Assembly: GCA_016716365.1 (NCBI GenBank) | Contig: JADJWM010000001.1 | Location: 1 to 37,040 of the forward strand | Source: Chloracidobacterium sp. | GTDB taxonomy: Bacteria; Acidobacteriota; Blastocatellia; Pyrinomonadales; Pyrinomonadaceae | Direction: 5' to 3' | DNA: 37,040 nt | Shown: positions 8,598 through 16,269 of the stretch, piece after piece | How the letters are laid out: every line of letters begins with the position of its first letter | Position numbering within the stretch: the first letter of the stretch is position 1 | The notes under the pieces: model-generated | What the model was told of the DNA's origin: nothing | Databases searched by the model: none | The model's input: the letters and a program-made list of their open reading frames with translations, nothing else | Program-made: the position numbers and the translations under genes

Positions 8598-10046
8598 ATG
8601 AGACCGTCGAAGACCAGCGAACCGAAAGCTAGATCCATCGATCTGCCCGTGATGGGTGACTCAGGTGATCTTTTCAGCGATTCCCTAGAGCGAGTTACCG
8701 GAGCCAGACTGATCCGAGGCAACGATGTGCGGTTGCTCATCGATGCGACAGAAAATTATCCCGCCTGGCTTGATGCGATCGAATCAGCGGAAAGGCGGAT
8801 ACTTTTCGAAACCTACATAATCCATAACGATGAACAGGGCGAGATCTTTGCGAACAAGTTGATCGAGAAGGCGAAACAGGGTGTCGAGGTAAAGGTCATC
8901 TACGATTGGCTGGGTGCGTTCGGCAAATCGCCGAGACGCTATTGGCGGCACCTGCGGGAGGGCGGAGCCGAGGTGCGATGCTACAATCCGCCGAAACTGC
9001 TTGATCCGCTTGCGCTTGTCAGTCGGGACCACAGGAAGACACTTGTGGTGGACGGACGGATCGCGTTCGTGTCAGGGCTTTGTGTTGGGCAAATGTGGGT
9101 GGGCGATCCCGAGGCCGGGACGCCGCCGTGGCGGGATACGGGTGTAGAGTTAACGGGGCCTGCCGTTGCCGAGGTCGAATCGGCGTTTGCAGAGGTCTGG
9201 GCGACGATGGGGCCGCCCATCGAACTCACCGGCAATGCGGACGGTCCGCGGTCAACCGAAACGGGCGGTGTCGCGGTCCGAATAGTCAAAAGTTCGCCGG
9301 GAGCGTCGTACATCTACCGACTGGACCAGATGTTGGGAGTTACGGCTCGGGAAACGATGTGGATCTCGGACGCATACTTCGTGGGCGTGCCCTCGTATAT
9401 GCAGACGTTGAAGGACGCGTCTGAAGACGGTGTCGACGTCCGAATTCTTGTTCCCCAATCAACGGATATCGGCCTCATCCGCGACACGACCCGATCGACG
9501 TATCGACCGCTGCTCGAGGCGGGAATCCGTGTTTTCGAATGGAACGGCTCCATGATGCACGCGAAAACTGCGGTCTTTGACGGAAAGTACTCGCGTGTCG
9601 GCTCGACCAACCTTAACATCGCCAGTTGGTTCGGAAATTACGAGCTCGACGTTTTTGTCGAAGATGAGGATTTTGCCAGGCAAATGGAGGCGATGTTCCT
9701 TCGCGATCTCGAAGGTTCGACCGAGATCGTCCTCTCAGAGAGCGATGCGAGGGGTACACCCCGTCGGGCCAAGCGATTTCGCCGGACCCGCGGTGGCAGC
9801 GTCAGCCGTGCAACGGCAGGTGCACTGAATGCCGCAAGCTCGATCGGTTCGGCGTTGCGAAAGCAGTCCGTTCTCGGGCCGGCCGAGGCTCGAATACTCG
9901 TCATTACGGGATCGGTTCTTGTCGGTTTCGCTTTATTGCTTTTGATCTTCCCGCGTGCCGCCTCGATCCCTATCGCCGTCCTTCTGCTCATACTGGCGAT
10001 CCCCGCATTGACAAGGGCCATCAAAGCTTACCGAAAACACGGATGA
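8598..10046 (+). CDS. Cardiolipin synthase-like phospholipase D protein
   Basis: 482 residues with two HKD motifs: H145-x-K147...D152 in SRDHRKTLVVDG, and H321-x-K323...D328 in MMHAKTAVFDG followed by GSTNLN. This is the arrangement of cardiolipin synthases ClsB/ClsC that transfer phosphatidyl groups between phospholipids at the inner membrane. Unlike ClsA it has no N-terminal membrane helices; two hydrophobic segments lie at the C-terminus instead (about 435-475), preceded by an Arg-rich stretch (about 388-402). It overlaps the next gene by four bases (ATGA), and such a PLD plus endonuclease-like pair also occurs as ybhO-ybhP in Escherichia coli. Start ATG 8598 lies 14 bases after a TATAAT box (8579-8584). 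Confidence 0.8.
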   Translation: MRPSKTSEPKARSIDLPVMGDSGDLFSDSLERVTGARLIRGNDVRLLIDATENYPAWLDAIESAERRILFETYIIHNDEQGEIFANKLIEKAKQGVEVKVIYDWLGAFGKSPRRYWRHLREGGAEVRCYNPPKLLDPLALVSRDHRKTLVVDGRIAFVSGLCVGQMWVGDPEAGTPPWRDTGVELTGPAVAEVESAFAEVWATMGPPIELTGNADGPRSTETGGVAVRIVKSSPGASYIYRLDQMLGVTARETMWISDAYFVGVPSYMQTLKDASEDGVDVRILVPQSTDIGLIRDTTRSTYRPLLEAGIRVFEWNGSMMHAKTAVFDGKYSRVGSTNLNIASWFGNYELDVFVEDEDFARQMEAMFLRDLEGSTEIVLSESDARGTPRRAKRFRRTRGGSVSRATAGALNAASSIGSALRKQSVLGPAEARILVITGSVLVGFALLLLIFPRAASIPIAVLLLILAIPALTRAIKAYRKHG

Positions 10047-10768
10047 CGACGATCAGGATCGCCACTTACAACATTCACAAATGCATTGGCATGGACCGCC
10101 GATATTCGCCTGAACGTATCGCCGACGTCATCCGCGAGCTTGACGCTGACGTGGTCGCCCTTCAGGAAGTCGTTTGGCACTCGGCCGCCGATCGGCACCG
10201 CGACCACCAGGCGGATTTTCTCGCCAATGAACTTGGAATGGAATTCCGCGTGGGTCAGAACCGGCTGCACAAGGGCGGTGAATACGGAAATGCCGTACTC
10301 AGCCGATTGCCGATCGAACATTACAGAAATCACGACATAACGGTCAAGAAATACGAGCCCCGTGGAGGGTTGCGAACGGACATCCGACTTCCCTGCGGCT
10401 CCTTGCTCCAGTTCCTCAATGTGCACATGGGCACGTCGTATTTCGAACGAAGGCATCAGGTGCATCGCCTTCTTGCCGAACACGTGCTCGACCCCGCCTC
10501 GACAGCCGGCGGGCGGATCATCGCGGGGGATTTCAACGAATGGATCCCCGGGCTGACCACCAGGCTTCTAAGATCGCGATTTAGCAGTGTCGACCCGAAG
10601 GTGCATCTTGGACGCGCCCGGACATTTCCGGGCATCATGCCGCTCGTGCACCTGGATCACATTTATTTCGACAGCAAGTTTAAGCTCCGGGACGCATTCG
10701 TGCACCGCAGCCGAAAGGCGTTGCTCGCGTCGGACCATTTGCCGATAACCGCAGAGTTCGAGATCTAG
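10043..10768 (+). CDS. Endonuclease/exonuclease/phosphatase family protein (YbhP-like)
   Basis: 241 residues with the full set of EEP-fold motifs: ATYNIHKC (Asn), ALQEV (Glu), GNAVLSR, NVHMG, AGDFNEW (Asp/Asn), a TFPG...HLDHIYF block and SDHLPI (Asp/His). These are the catalytic residues of Mg-dependent phosphodiesterases. Pairing with the cardiolipin-synthase-like gene, with translational coupling by a four-base overlap, suggests a phospholipid or phosphodiester substrate rather than DNA, as inferred for ybhP. No signal peptide. Its stop codon (10766-10768) touches the stop codon of the convergent thiG gene with no spacer. Confidence 0.82.
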   Translation: MTTIRIATYNIHKCIGMDRRYSPERIADVIRELDADVVALQEVVWHSAADRHRDHQADFLANELGMEFRVGQNRLHKGGEYGNAVLSRLPIEHYRNHDITVKKYEPRGGLRTDIRLPCGSLLQFLNVHMGTSYFERRHQVHRLLAEHVLDPASTAGGRIIAGDFNEWIPGLTTRLLRSRFSSVDPKVHLGRARTFPGIMPLVHLDHIYFDSKFKLRDAFVHRSRKALLASDHLPITAEFEI

Positions 10769-10916
10769 CTATTTGATCGCGCCGGCTATCGGGCTTGACG
10801 CCGAAGCGTATAGCCGTTTCGGCATACGGCCAGCAAGATATCCGAGGCGGCCCGCTTCGACGGCGAGTTTCATCGCGGTTGCCATCTGGGCGGCGTCGCC
10901 GGCCTCGGCGATCGCG
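10769..10916. repeat. 148-bp repeat, copy B (native thiG 3' end)
   Basis: Partner of 8358-8505: same orientation, no gaps, 14 silent differences. This copy is in its full-length gene context. Confidence 0.9.
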
Positions 10917-11540
10917 GTATTCATCAGGATCGCGTCGGCACCGAGTTCCATAGCGATCGCGGCATCGGACGGTACGCCCACGCCCGCATCGACGATGATC
11001 GTCGCGTCCGGCAATTGCTCTCGCATGATCCGCAGGTTTGAAGGGTTCTGCACGCCCATCCCGGACCCGATCGGGGCAGCGAGCGGCATCACCGCCGGGC
11101 ATCCCGCGTCGAGCAGCTTCTTCGCCATGATCAGGTCGTCGGTAAAAGTACGGCAGCACGATGAAGCCCTCTTTTACAAGGACCTTCGCGGCTTCGAGAG
11201 TCTGTTCGTTGTCTGGCAGCAGCGTGACCTGATCGCCGATGACCTCCAGCTTGATCCATTCGGTATCGAGAGCTTCGCGTGCGAGCCGGGCCGTGCGGAT
11301 AGCGTGGTCTGCGTCGTAGCAGCCGGCCGTGTTCGGCAGGATCTGCATGTTCGGGTCAAGGTGGTCGAGGAACGATTCGGTCTTTCGGTCGAGCGGGACG
11401 CGGTTGACAGCCACCGTGACCATTTCAGCCCCGGACGCCGCATGGGCGGCCTTCATCTCTTCGTGAGACCGGTATTTTCCCGTTCCGATGATCAATCTGG
11501 AGCCGAATTCCTTCCCGGCTAATTTGAAAGTGTCTGACAT
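10769..11540 (-). pseudogene. thiG: Thiazole synthase ThiG, one frameshift
   Basis: Thiazole synthase, which condenses deoxyxylulose phosphate, dehydroglycine and ThiS-thiocarboxylate to make the thiazole of thiamin. Start ATG 11540 gives FGSRLIIGTGKY; EWIKLEVIGD carries the Schiff-base lysine. An extra base in the AAAA run at 11144-11147 (plus strand) shifts the frame after LVKEGFIVLPY; restoring it gives TDDLIMAKKLLDAG, then GSGMGVQNPSNL, then IIVDAGVGVPSDA to the end. Corrected length is about 256 residues, normal for ThiG. A single homopolymer indel in an otherwise perfect gene suggests a sequencing error. It follows thiS on the same strand with a 170-base gap. Its last 148 bases recur at 8358-8505. 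Confidence 0.88.
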
Positions 11541-11573
11541 AGGCTAAATTCATTTTATCGCAAAGCCACTTCT

Positions 11574-11702
11574 TGTCAGAACCGGGAGCGCTAGCGACCG
11601 GGGCCTTGTTCTTGGATCGCGATCCTCACAGCTGCCGCTTTGAAACAAATTTCGCGACTTCGCGTTGATTTTCCTGTCGGACCCAGGAGCGGTAGCGGCC
11701 GC
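11574..11702. repeat. Pair of short direct repeats between thiS and thiG
   Basis: Copies at 11574-11601 and 11675-11702 share the core ggagcg-tagcg and match at 22 of 28 positions by eye; their starts are exactly 101 bases apart. They lie in the non-coding gap downstream of thiS. Each copy contains an internal gctagc/ggtagcgg-like partial dyad. They may be members of a dispersed intergenic repeat family; only these two are visible here. Confidence 0.5.
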
Positions 11703-11710
11703 GTTCCGAT

Positions 11711-11911
11711 CTAGCCGCCCCCCACAAAATGGATCACTTCGATCGTGTCGGAGTCGTTGATCTTCGTATCCTTCCAATCGGCCCGCCGGACCACGGACCG
11801 GTTAAGCTCCACTGCCACTCGCTTGGAGGGGATCGAAAGATGCTCGAGAAGCCGCTCCAGATCGAGATCTGGCGGTATATCGCGAACCTCGCCATTTAAG
11901 AACACTTTCAT
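11711..11911 (-). CDS. thiS: Thiamin biosynthesis sulfur carrier ThiS
   Basis: 66-residue ubiquitin-like sulfur carrier that ends in VIHFVGGG, the Gly-Gly terminus on which the thiocarboxylate is formed before transfer to ThiG. Other typical features are MKVFLNGE at the start and VAVELNRSVV in the middle. The start ATG 11911 has AGGA about 11 bases upstream. It heads the thiS-thiG pair on the minus strand; ThiF, ThiH or ThiO are not visible in the window. Confidence 0.9.
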   Translation of the reverse strand: MKVFLNGEVRDIPPDLDLERLLEHLSIPSKRVAVELNRSVVRRADWKDTKINDSDTIEVIHFVGGG

Positions 11912-11966
11912 AACCGCTGCTTCCTATTTTCGGACAGCGGGCAGGCGAAATCCAAATTCAGGAAAA

Positions 11967-12887
11967 CTAACCGTGGGCTATCGACCGGCGGAGTTCGACC
12001 TCTTCGCCTTCGCTGATGGCCCTGACCAGGAATGCGGCTCGGCCGGTCGTGAAGCTCGGAAGCTGCAGGCTGACGGTCGCGACGCCGTTCATATCGGTGA
12101 GAGCGTGGAAGATGACCGGGCGGAAGCTGGAACCGAGAACCTTCACCATGATCTCGGCGGCGGGAACGACCTTTCGCGCGGTGCCCCGGCTTACCATAAA
12201 TCCGACCGTGCTTCGTTCACCGCCCTTGAATTTAACGTCGCCCAGGATCTCGATGCTCAACTTGTTGTGGTCGGGCCGGAACGCGATATCCGGAGTGTCG
12301 ATCACTTCAACCGCATCGGCCGGCAGCAGGTGTTCATCCTCGATTATCGCGACCGCCTCGATTATCGGTTCATCGATCAGGCCCTGTTCGTCAAAAACCT
12401 CGTCCGAGCCGAAATCGGGCTTTGGTATCGGTTGGTCGGCAACCTTGAATTCCTCGAGCGAATCTCCCGGCGGTTTGGGCGGAAGCGTGATCGGGTCGAC
12501 CCTTTCGGCCTCGGGTTTCGGAGCCGCCGGTGCCGGTGCGGGGACCGGTGTCTGGACCGAATTTTTATCTTTCTGGCCGAGCTTTTTCAGGTCCTCGATC
12601 CGGCCCGCGCGGATCGCCGCACAAATGAGCTTATGCTGCTTGCTCAACCGCTCCGCAAGTATGCGCTCGCTGAAATTCGCCTTTAACAGGTCGTCGTAAG
12701 GCGAACGCTTGCTCGCGAGTATCGTGCCCCGATTGTAAACGAGCGAGACGATGACCGGCTTGGACAGTCCTTTGTCCTCGGTCTGGACGTGATAGATCAC
12801 GCCGTCGTGTTCGATATCGGTATTAAATCCTGTGATCACAGACTTACGGGCAGAGGAGCGGCGAGAGTTCGGAGGCAAGACAGCCAT
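11967..12887 (-). CDS. Conserved-looking protein of unknown function with Pro-rich linker
   Basis: 306 residues, not assigned to a named family. The N-terminal block (about 18-65) with GFNTDIEHDGVIYHVQTED and ASKRSPYDD is one I recall from hypothetical proteins of Acidobacteriota and Myxococcota. A Pro/Ala-rich linker follows (about 112-150), then an acidic stretch, then a C-terminal beta-rich module (about 205-300) with VGFMVSRG, VMVKVLG-like and LTDMNGVATVSLQLP segments that resembles Ig/carboxypeptidase-regulatory-like domains. No signal peptide or membrane segment. The start ATG 12887 keeps the Arg/Ser-rich leader; ATG codons further in are absent before the conserved block. It is upstream of thiS on the same strand and divergent from the nuo operon. 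Function unknown. Confidence 0.6.
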   Translation of the reverse strand: MAVLPPNSRRSSARKSVITGFNTDIEHDGVIYHVQTEDKGLSKPVIVSLVYNRGTILASKRSPYDDLLKANFSERILAERLSKQHKLICAAIRAGRIEDLKKLGQKDKNSVQTPVPAPAPAAPKPEAERVDPITLPPKPPGDSLEEFKVADQPIPKPDFGSDEVFDEQGLIDEPIIEAVAIIEDEHLLPADAVEVIDTPDIAFRPDHNKLSIEILGDVKFKGGERSTVGFMVSRGTARKVVPAAEIMVKVLGSSFRPVIFHALTDMNGVATVSLQLPSFTTGRAAFLVRAISEGEEVELRRSIAHG

Positions 12888-13019
12888 CGGCTGCCATTAA
12901 TAAAGCTAGCATATAGAGACGTTTAGGGTCAATGAATTATTCCCGAAGCGGCCGGCCCCGGAGGGCTCCGGATCGTGATGTTTCGCCCAAAAATCGCTTC
13001 GGAGGGTTCGATGACTGCC

Positions 13020-13048
13020 TTGACACCTTGTATCGCTTAACTTACGAT
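13020..13048 (+). promoter_or_regulatory. Candidate sigma70-type promoter of the nuo operon
   Basis: A perfect TTGACA (13020-13025), a 17-base spacer and TACGAT (13043-13048), in the 253-base gap between the divergent 306-residue gene and nuoA. This leaves a leader of about 85 bases before the nuoA ATG at 13141. It is the only strong box pair I see ahead of the 17-kb operon. Confidence 0.55.
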
Positions 13049-13140
13049 TGAGTTTGCTGCAATAATCACGATTTTTCGGGCTTCAAACGGGCCTTTTTTA
13101 CTCAGTTTCGGCATAGAATTTCGGCTTTCGAGAGGATTTG

Positions 13141-13635
13141 ATGTCTCAGTTCAGCCTGATGGATTATGCCCCGATCGGCATAATGTTTTTGGTCGCTATC
13201 GGCTTCGCCGTCAGCCAGTTGCTGGTGACGCAGCTGATCGGCCCGCGCAAACGGACGGCGACCAAGCTGATGCCGTATGAGTGCGGCAAGGACCCGGTCG
13301 GCGGAGCCCGGGACCGTTATTCGATAAAATTCTACGTCGTCGCCGTCACCTTTCTTCTTTTCGACCTCGAAATATTGTTTATGGTCCCGTTCGCCGTTGC
13401 GTTCAAGAACCTCCTGGCGATCGAGAAACAGACGGGTATCCTTTATGGAACAGTCGCATTCGTCGGGATCCTCGTTTTCCTGCTTACGGTGGTCGTAGGC
13501 CTTGTTTACGATTGGAAGAAAGGGGCGTTCGATTGGAGCCTCCAGGCACGTGCTTCGGCACGGGCACAGGCCGAGCTTAAGCGGAAACGCGAACGTGAGG
13601 CTCTCGGCCGGACGGGCTTGAAAGAAGCGGCCTGA
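13141..13635 (+). CDS. nuoA: NADH-quinone oxidoreductase subunit A
   Basis: Membrane subunit of complex I. It has three transmembrane segments (about 10-30, 65-87 and 97-120) and the conserved loop MPYECGKDPVGGARDRYSIKFY followed by FLLFDLEILFM, whose Cys and acidic residues sit at the junction with the quinone site. 164 residues; the Lys/Arg/Ala-rich C-terminus (about 130-164) is longer than in many NuoA proteins. ATG 13141 is preferred over TTG 13138 because GAGAGG lies five bases upstream. First gene of the operon, 51 bases before nuoB. Confidence 0.93.
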   Translation: MSQFSLMDYAPIGIMFLVAIGFAVSQLLVTQLIGPRKRTATKLMPYECGKDPVGGARDRYSIKFYVVAVTFLLFDLEILFMVPFAVAFKNLLAIEKQTGILYGTVAFVGILVFLLTVVVGLVYDWKKGAFDWSLQARASARAQAELKRKREREALGRTGLKEAA

Positions 13636-13686
13636 TCGTGCGTTTGGCCGAAGCCGGTCTTCGGTTGGTTCGAAAATAGGATCTAT

Positions 13687-14334
13687 ATGGGTCTCGAGAA
13701 CAAGATATTTGAGTCGCTGCCGGACGTGGTCACGGTCAAGCTGGACGCGGTGGTCAATTGGGCCCGCAAATCCAGCCTGTGGCCGGCGACGTTCGGGCTG
13801 GCGTGCTGCGCCATCGAGATGATGAATACCGTTTCGGCTCGCAACGACCTTTCGAGGTTCGGTGCCGAGACCTTCCGTGCATCGCCCAGGCAGGCCGACG
13901 TGATGATAGTTTCCGGCCGCGTGTCTAGAAAGATGGCCCCGGTTCTCCGCCGCATTTACGACCAAATGCCTGAGCCAAAGTGGGTTATCTCGATGGGTGC
14001 ATGTGCGACCTCCGGCGGGGTTTTTGATAATTACGCGATCGTTCAAGGTGTCGACAAGGTCGTTCCGGTGGATGTTTATGTGCCGGGCTGCCCGCCGCGG
14101 CCCGAAATGCTGGTCCATGCGATAACGATGCTCCAGGAAAAGATAATGAACGAATCCGTGAAGGAGCGAAGTGATGCCTTCGAGAAGGAAGCAAGGGTGT
14201 CGTTATCGCCGGGAACCTTGCCCGTGACCGAGGGCACTTCACTGGAAAAGGAAACCGAGGCCGAGGTGGCCCGGAAAGAGGTGTCGCGGCCTTATTCGAT
14301 CCCGTCGCGTCACGAAAAGCGGCGTTCGTCCTGA
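13687..14334 (+). CDS. nuoB: NADH-quinone oxidoreductase subunit B
   Basis: Carries the terminal [4Fe-4S] cluster N2 that reduces quinone. Cluster ligands are the CC pair in LACCAIEMM (about 37-45), the Cys in ISMGACATSGG and the Cys in YVPGCPPRPE. The quinone-loop residues SRKMAPVLRRIYDQMPEPKW are present in canonical form. 215 residues; the last 60 or so form a charged Glu/Lys-rich tail beyond the usual end of the family, likely disordered. AGGA lies six bases upstream of the ATG. It is followed by nuoC after 76 bases. Confidence 0.94.
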   Translation: MGLENKIFESLPDVVTVKLDAVVNWARKSSLWPATFGLACCAIEMMNTVSARNDLSRFGAETFRASPRQADVMIVSGRVSRKMAPVLRRIYDQMPEPKWVISMGACATSGGVFDNYAIVQGVDKVVPVDVYVPGCPPRPEMLVHAITMLQEKIMNESVKERSDAFEKEARVSLSPGTLPVTEGTSLEKETEAEVARKEVSRPYSIPSRHEKRRSS

Positions 14335-14410
14335 GTTCGAAGTAAATTTGGTCAGGTTTGTTTTCTGCCCGGGTTAACGTGTAGAAAACCTTGATCCTGC
14401 GTGTTTTAGT

Positions 14411-14890
14411 ATGAGCGAAGGTCTTGGAAAATTTGTCGATGCGCTCCGCGATCACGATCCCGAATGGGTACACTCGGTCACCGAATCCCTGGATGAGGTA
14501 ACCGTGACCGTACCGGCCGGGGCCATTGTTGAGATCTGCACTTTCCTGCGGGCCGGGCACGGATTCGACCTTCTTGCCGACCTTTGCGGGGCAGACCGCG
14601 GGCCGGAAGAAGACCCTCGATTTGAGGTGAATTACCACCTCTTTTCAACGAGCCATTACAAACGCATCAGGCTGAAGGCGCTCGTTTCCGAGGACGATCC
14701 GCGGCTCCCGAGCGTCTCCGATGTCTGGAAGACCGCAAATTGGCACGAACGCGAGACCTATGACCTGCTTGGCGTCGTTTTCGAAGGCCATCCGGATCTT
14801 AGAAGGATCTTGCTGCCGAGCGATTTCGACGGCCACGCGTTAAGAAAGGATTACCCGCTGCGCGGCTACGAGCCGTACAGCATGAATTAG
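14411..14890 (+). CDS. nuoC: NADH-quinone oxidoreductase subunit C
   Basis: 30-kDa-type peripheral subunit of complex I, 159 residues, separate from NuoD (not the fused NuoCD of enterobacteria). Family signature: W.ERETYDLLGVVFEGHPDLRRILLPSDFDGH followed by LRKDYPLRGY. The N-terminal part (1-55) is the usual variable domain. No clear Shine-Dalgarno is seen before ATG 14411. An inverted-repeat region separates it from nuoD. Confidence 0.93.
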   Translation: MSEGLGKFVDALRDHDPEWVHSVTESLDEVTVTVPAGAIVEICTFLRAGHGFDLLADLCGADRGPEEDPRFEVNYHLFSTSHYKRIRLKALVSEDDPRLPSVSDVWKTANWHERETYDLLGVVFEGHPDLRRILLPSDFDGHALRKDYPLRGYEPYSMN

Positions 14891-14965
14891 TAAATCGAAA
14901 ATAGTGAATCGTAAATAGAAAGCAGGTTCATGTTGTTAACCATTCACGATTTACCATTTACGATT
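14890..14965. repeat. AT-rich inverted repeats between nuoC and nuoD
   Basis: Two nested complementary pairs in an 83-base gap: aatcgtaaat (14907-14916) with atttacgatt (14956-14965), ten of ten; and gtaaatcg (14890-14897) with cgatttac (14947-14954), eight of eight. The words are variants of one motif, as if built from a short repeat. The gap is much more AT-rich than the genes. A transcript could fold here between the two coding regions. Confidence 0.6.
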
Positions 14966-14973
14966 AACGACTT

Positions 14974-16194
14974 ATGAGCACCGCAGTCGAAAATATACCG
15001 GCCGGTTTCGATGTGATGGACCAGCCCCTCGAGTCGGAGATGACCCTCTCGATGGGCCCGCAGCATCCCTCGACTCACGGCGTACTGCGTCTTGACCTTC
15101 GGCTTGACGGCGAGTTGGTCATAAAGGCCATTCCCGACATCGGTTATCTCCACACGGGGATGGAGAAGCTCATTGAATACAAGAAATACCAGCAAGGGAT
15201 CGTCATCACCGACCGGATGGATTATTTGAATCCGCTGGGGAACAACCTTGCATATGTGATGGCGGCCGAAAAGCTCCTTCAGATCGAGATACCCGAACGC
15301 GCCCAGGTAATTCGCGTCCTGATGTGCGAGCTGCAGCGGATCGCGTCGCACATGGTATGGTTCGGAACGTCGTGCCTGGATATGGGTGCGATGACGCCTT
15401 TCTGGTTCGCGTTCAAGGAGCGGGAAAAGATACTCAACATCATCGAATCGGCCTCCGGCGGCAGGATGACGCCGAGCTATTTCCGCATCGGCGGGCTGAT
15501 GATGGACCTTCCGGCAGGTTTCGAAAATCGGGTAAGGCAATTTTTAGATAATTTCCCGGACGCGCTAAATACTTTTGACACTTTAATAACGGGCAATACG
15601 ATCTGGCAGAGCCGGACGATGGGCATCGGCGTCATTGACAAGGAAGACGCGATCGATTGGGGCCTGACCGGGCCGTGCCTGCGTGGCAGCGGCGTCGAAC
15701 TCGACCTTCGCCGGCACAATCCCTACACGGGCTATGAGACCTACGATTTCGACATCCCGACCGAAACGGACGGCGACGTCTGGTCGCGATTCCTTGTCCG
15801 GATGCGCGAGCTTCGCGAATCGTACAAGATAGTTCGCCAGGCCCTCGAAAGACTGAAGCCCGGCCCGATCAAGGCAGACGCTCCGAAGGTCGTTCTGCCC
15901 GACCGCGACGACATGCGGAAACATATGGATTCGCTGATCCACCATTTCCTGATCGTCGCCGAGGGCTTCAACGTCCCGGCCGGAGAGGTATATATGCCGA
16001 TCGAGGCGTCAAAGGGCGAACTCGGTGTCTATATGAAATCCAACGGCGGCCCCAAACCGGAACGCGTCCACTTCCGCGGGCCCTCGTTCGTCAACCTTTC
16101 GGCCCTGCCCGTGATGAGCGAAGGCGAGATGATCGCCGACGTCGTGGCCGTCATCGGGAGTTTGGATATTGTGCTGGGGGAAATTGACAGATGA
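14974..16194 (+). CDS. nuoD: NADH-quinone oxidoreductase subunit D
   Basis: 49-kDa-type subunit, 406 residues, forming the quinone-binding pocket with NuoB. Signatures: MTLSMGPQHPSTHGVLR (about 24-40) with the quinone-site HPSTHG loop, DIGYLHTGMEKL, TDRMDYLNPLGNN, the RGSGVELDLRR segment and the C-terminal DIVLGEIDR. These match relatives of the large subunit of [NiFe] hydrogenases without nickel ligands. The start ATG 14974 gives a 30-residue leader before the conserved block; no Shine-Dalgarno is visible. Intact. Confidence 0.94.
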   Translation: MSTAVENIPAGFDVMDQPLESEMTLSMGPQHPSTHGVLRLDLRLDGELVIKAIPDIGYLHTGMEKLIEYKKYQQGIVITDRMDYLNPLGNNLAYVMAAEKLLQIEIPERAQVIRVLMCELQRIASHMVWFGTSCLDMGAMTPFWFAFKEREKILNIIESASGGRMTPSYFRIGGLMMDLPAGFENRVRQFLDNFPDALNTFDTLITGNTIWQSRTMGIGVIDKEDAIDWGLTGPCLRGSGVELDLRRHNPYTGYETYDFDIPTETDGDVWSRFLVRMRELRESYKIVRQALERLKPGPIKADAPKVVLPDRDDMRKHMDSLIHHFLIVAEGFNVPAGEVYMPIEASKGELGVYMKSNGGPKPERVHFRGPSFVNLSALPVMSEGEMIADVVAVIGSLDIVLGEIDR

Positions 16195-16206
16195 ATTCCG
16201 AATGAT

Positions 16207-16256
16207 GAATTTCGAATGTCGAAGGGTCGGCATTCGTTATTCGACATTCGAAGTTC
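16207..16256. repeat. 17-bp inverted repeat between nuoD and nuoE
   Basis: Arms 16207-16223 and 16240-16256 are complementary at 16 of 17 positions, with a 16-base loop. It lies wholly in the 75-base nuoD-nuoE gap and is built of repeated ttcgaa/attcga words. In RNA it would form a stable hairpin 14 bases before the nuoE ATG. There is no U-run after it, so it is not a classical terminator. Confidence 0.75.
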
Positions 16257-16269
16257 GACATTTTACCGA

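Noticed and set aside
11745..12686. 313-codon plus-strand open frame opposite thiS and the 306-residue gene
   Set aside because: It spans two real minus-strand genes and their gap and looks like antisense translation.
16207..16256. Rho-independent terminator at the nuoD-nuoE hairpin
   Set aside because: No U-run follows and the operon must continue; the stem is AT/CG mixed and not GC-rich at the base.
16216..16269. N-terminal extension of NuoE
   Set aside because: The extension translates the hairpin repeat; the protein-like sequence begins at ATG 16270.
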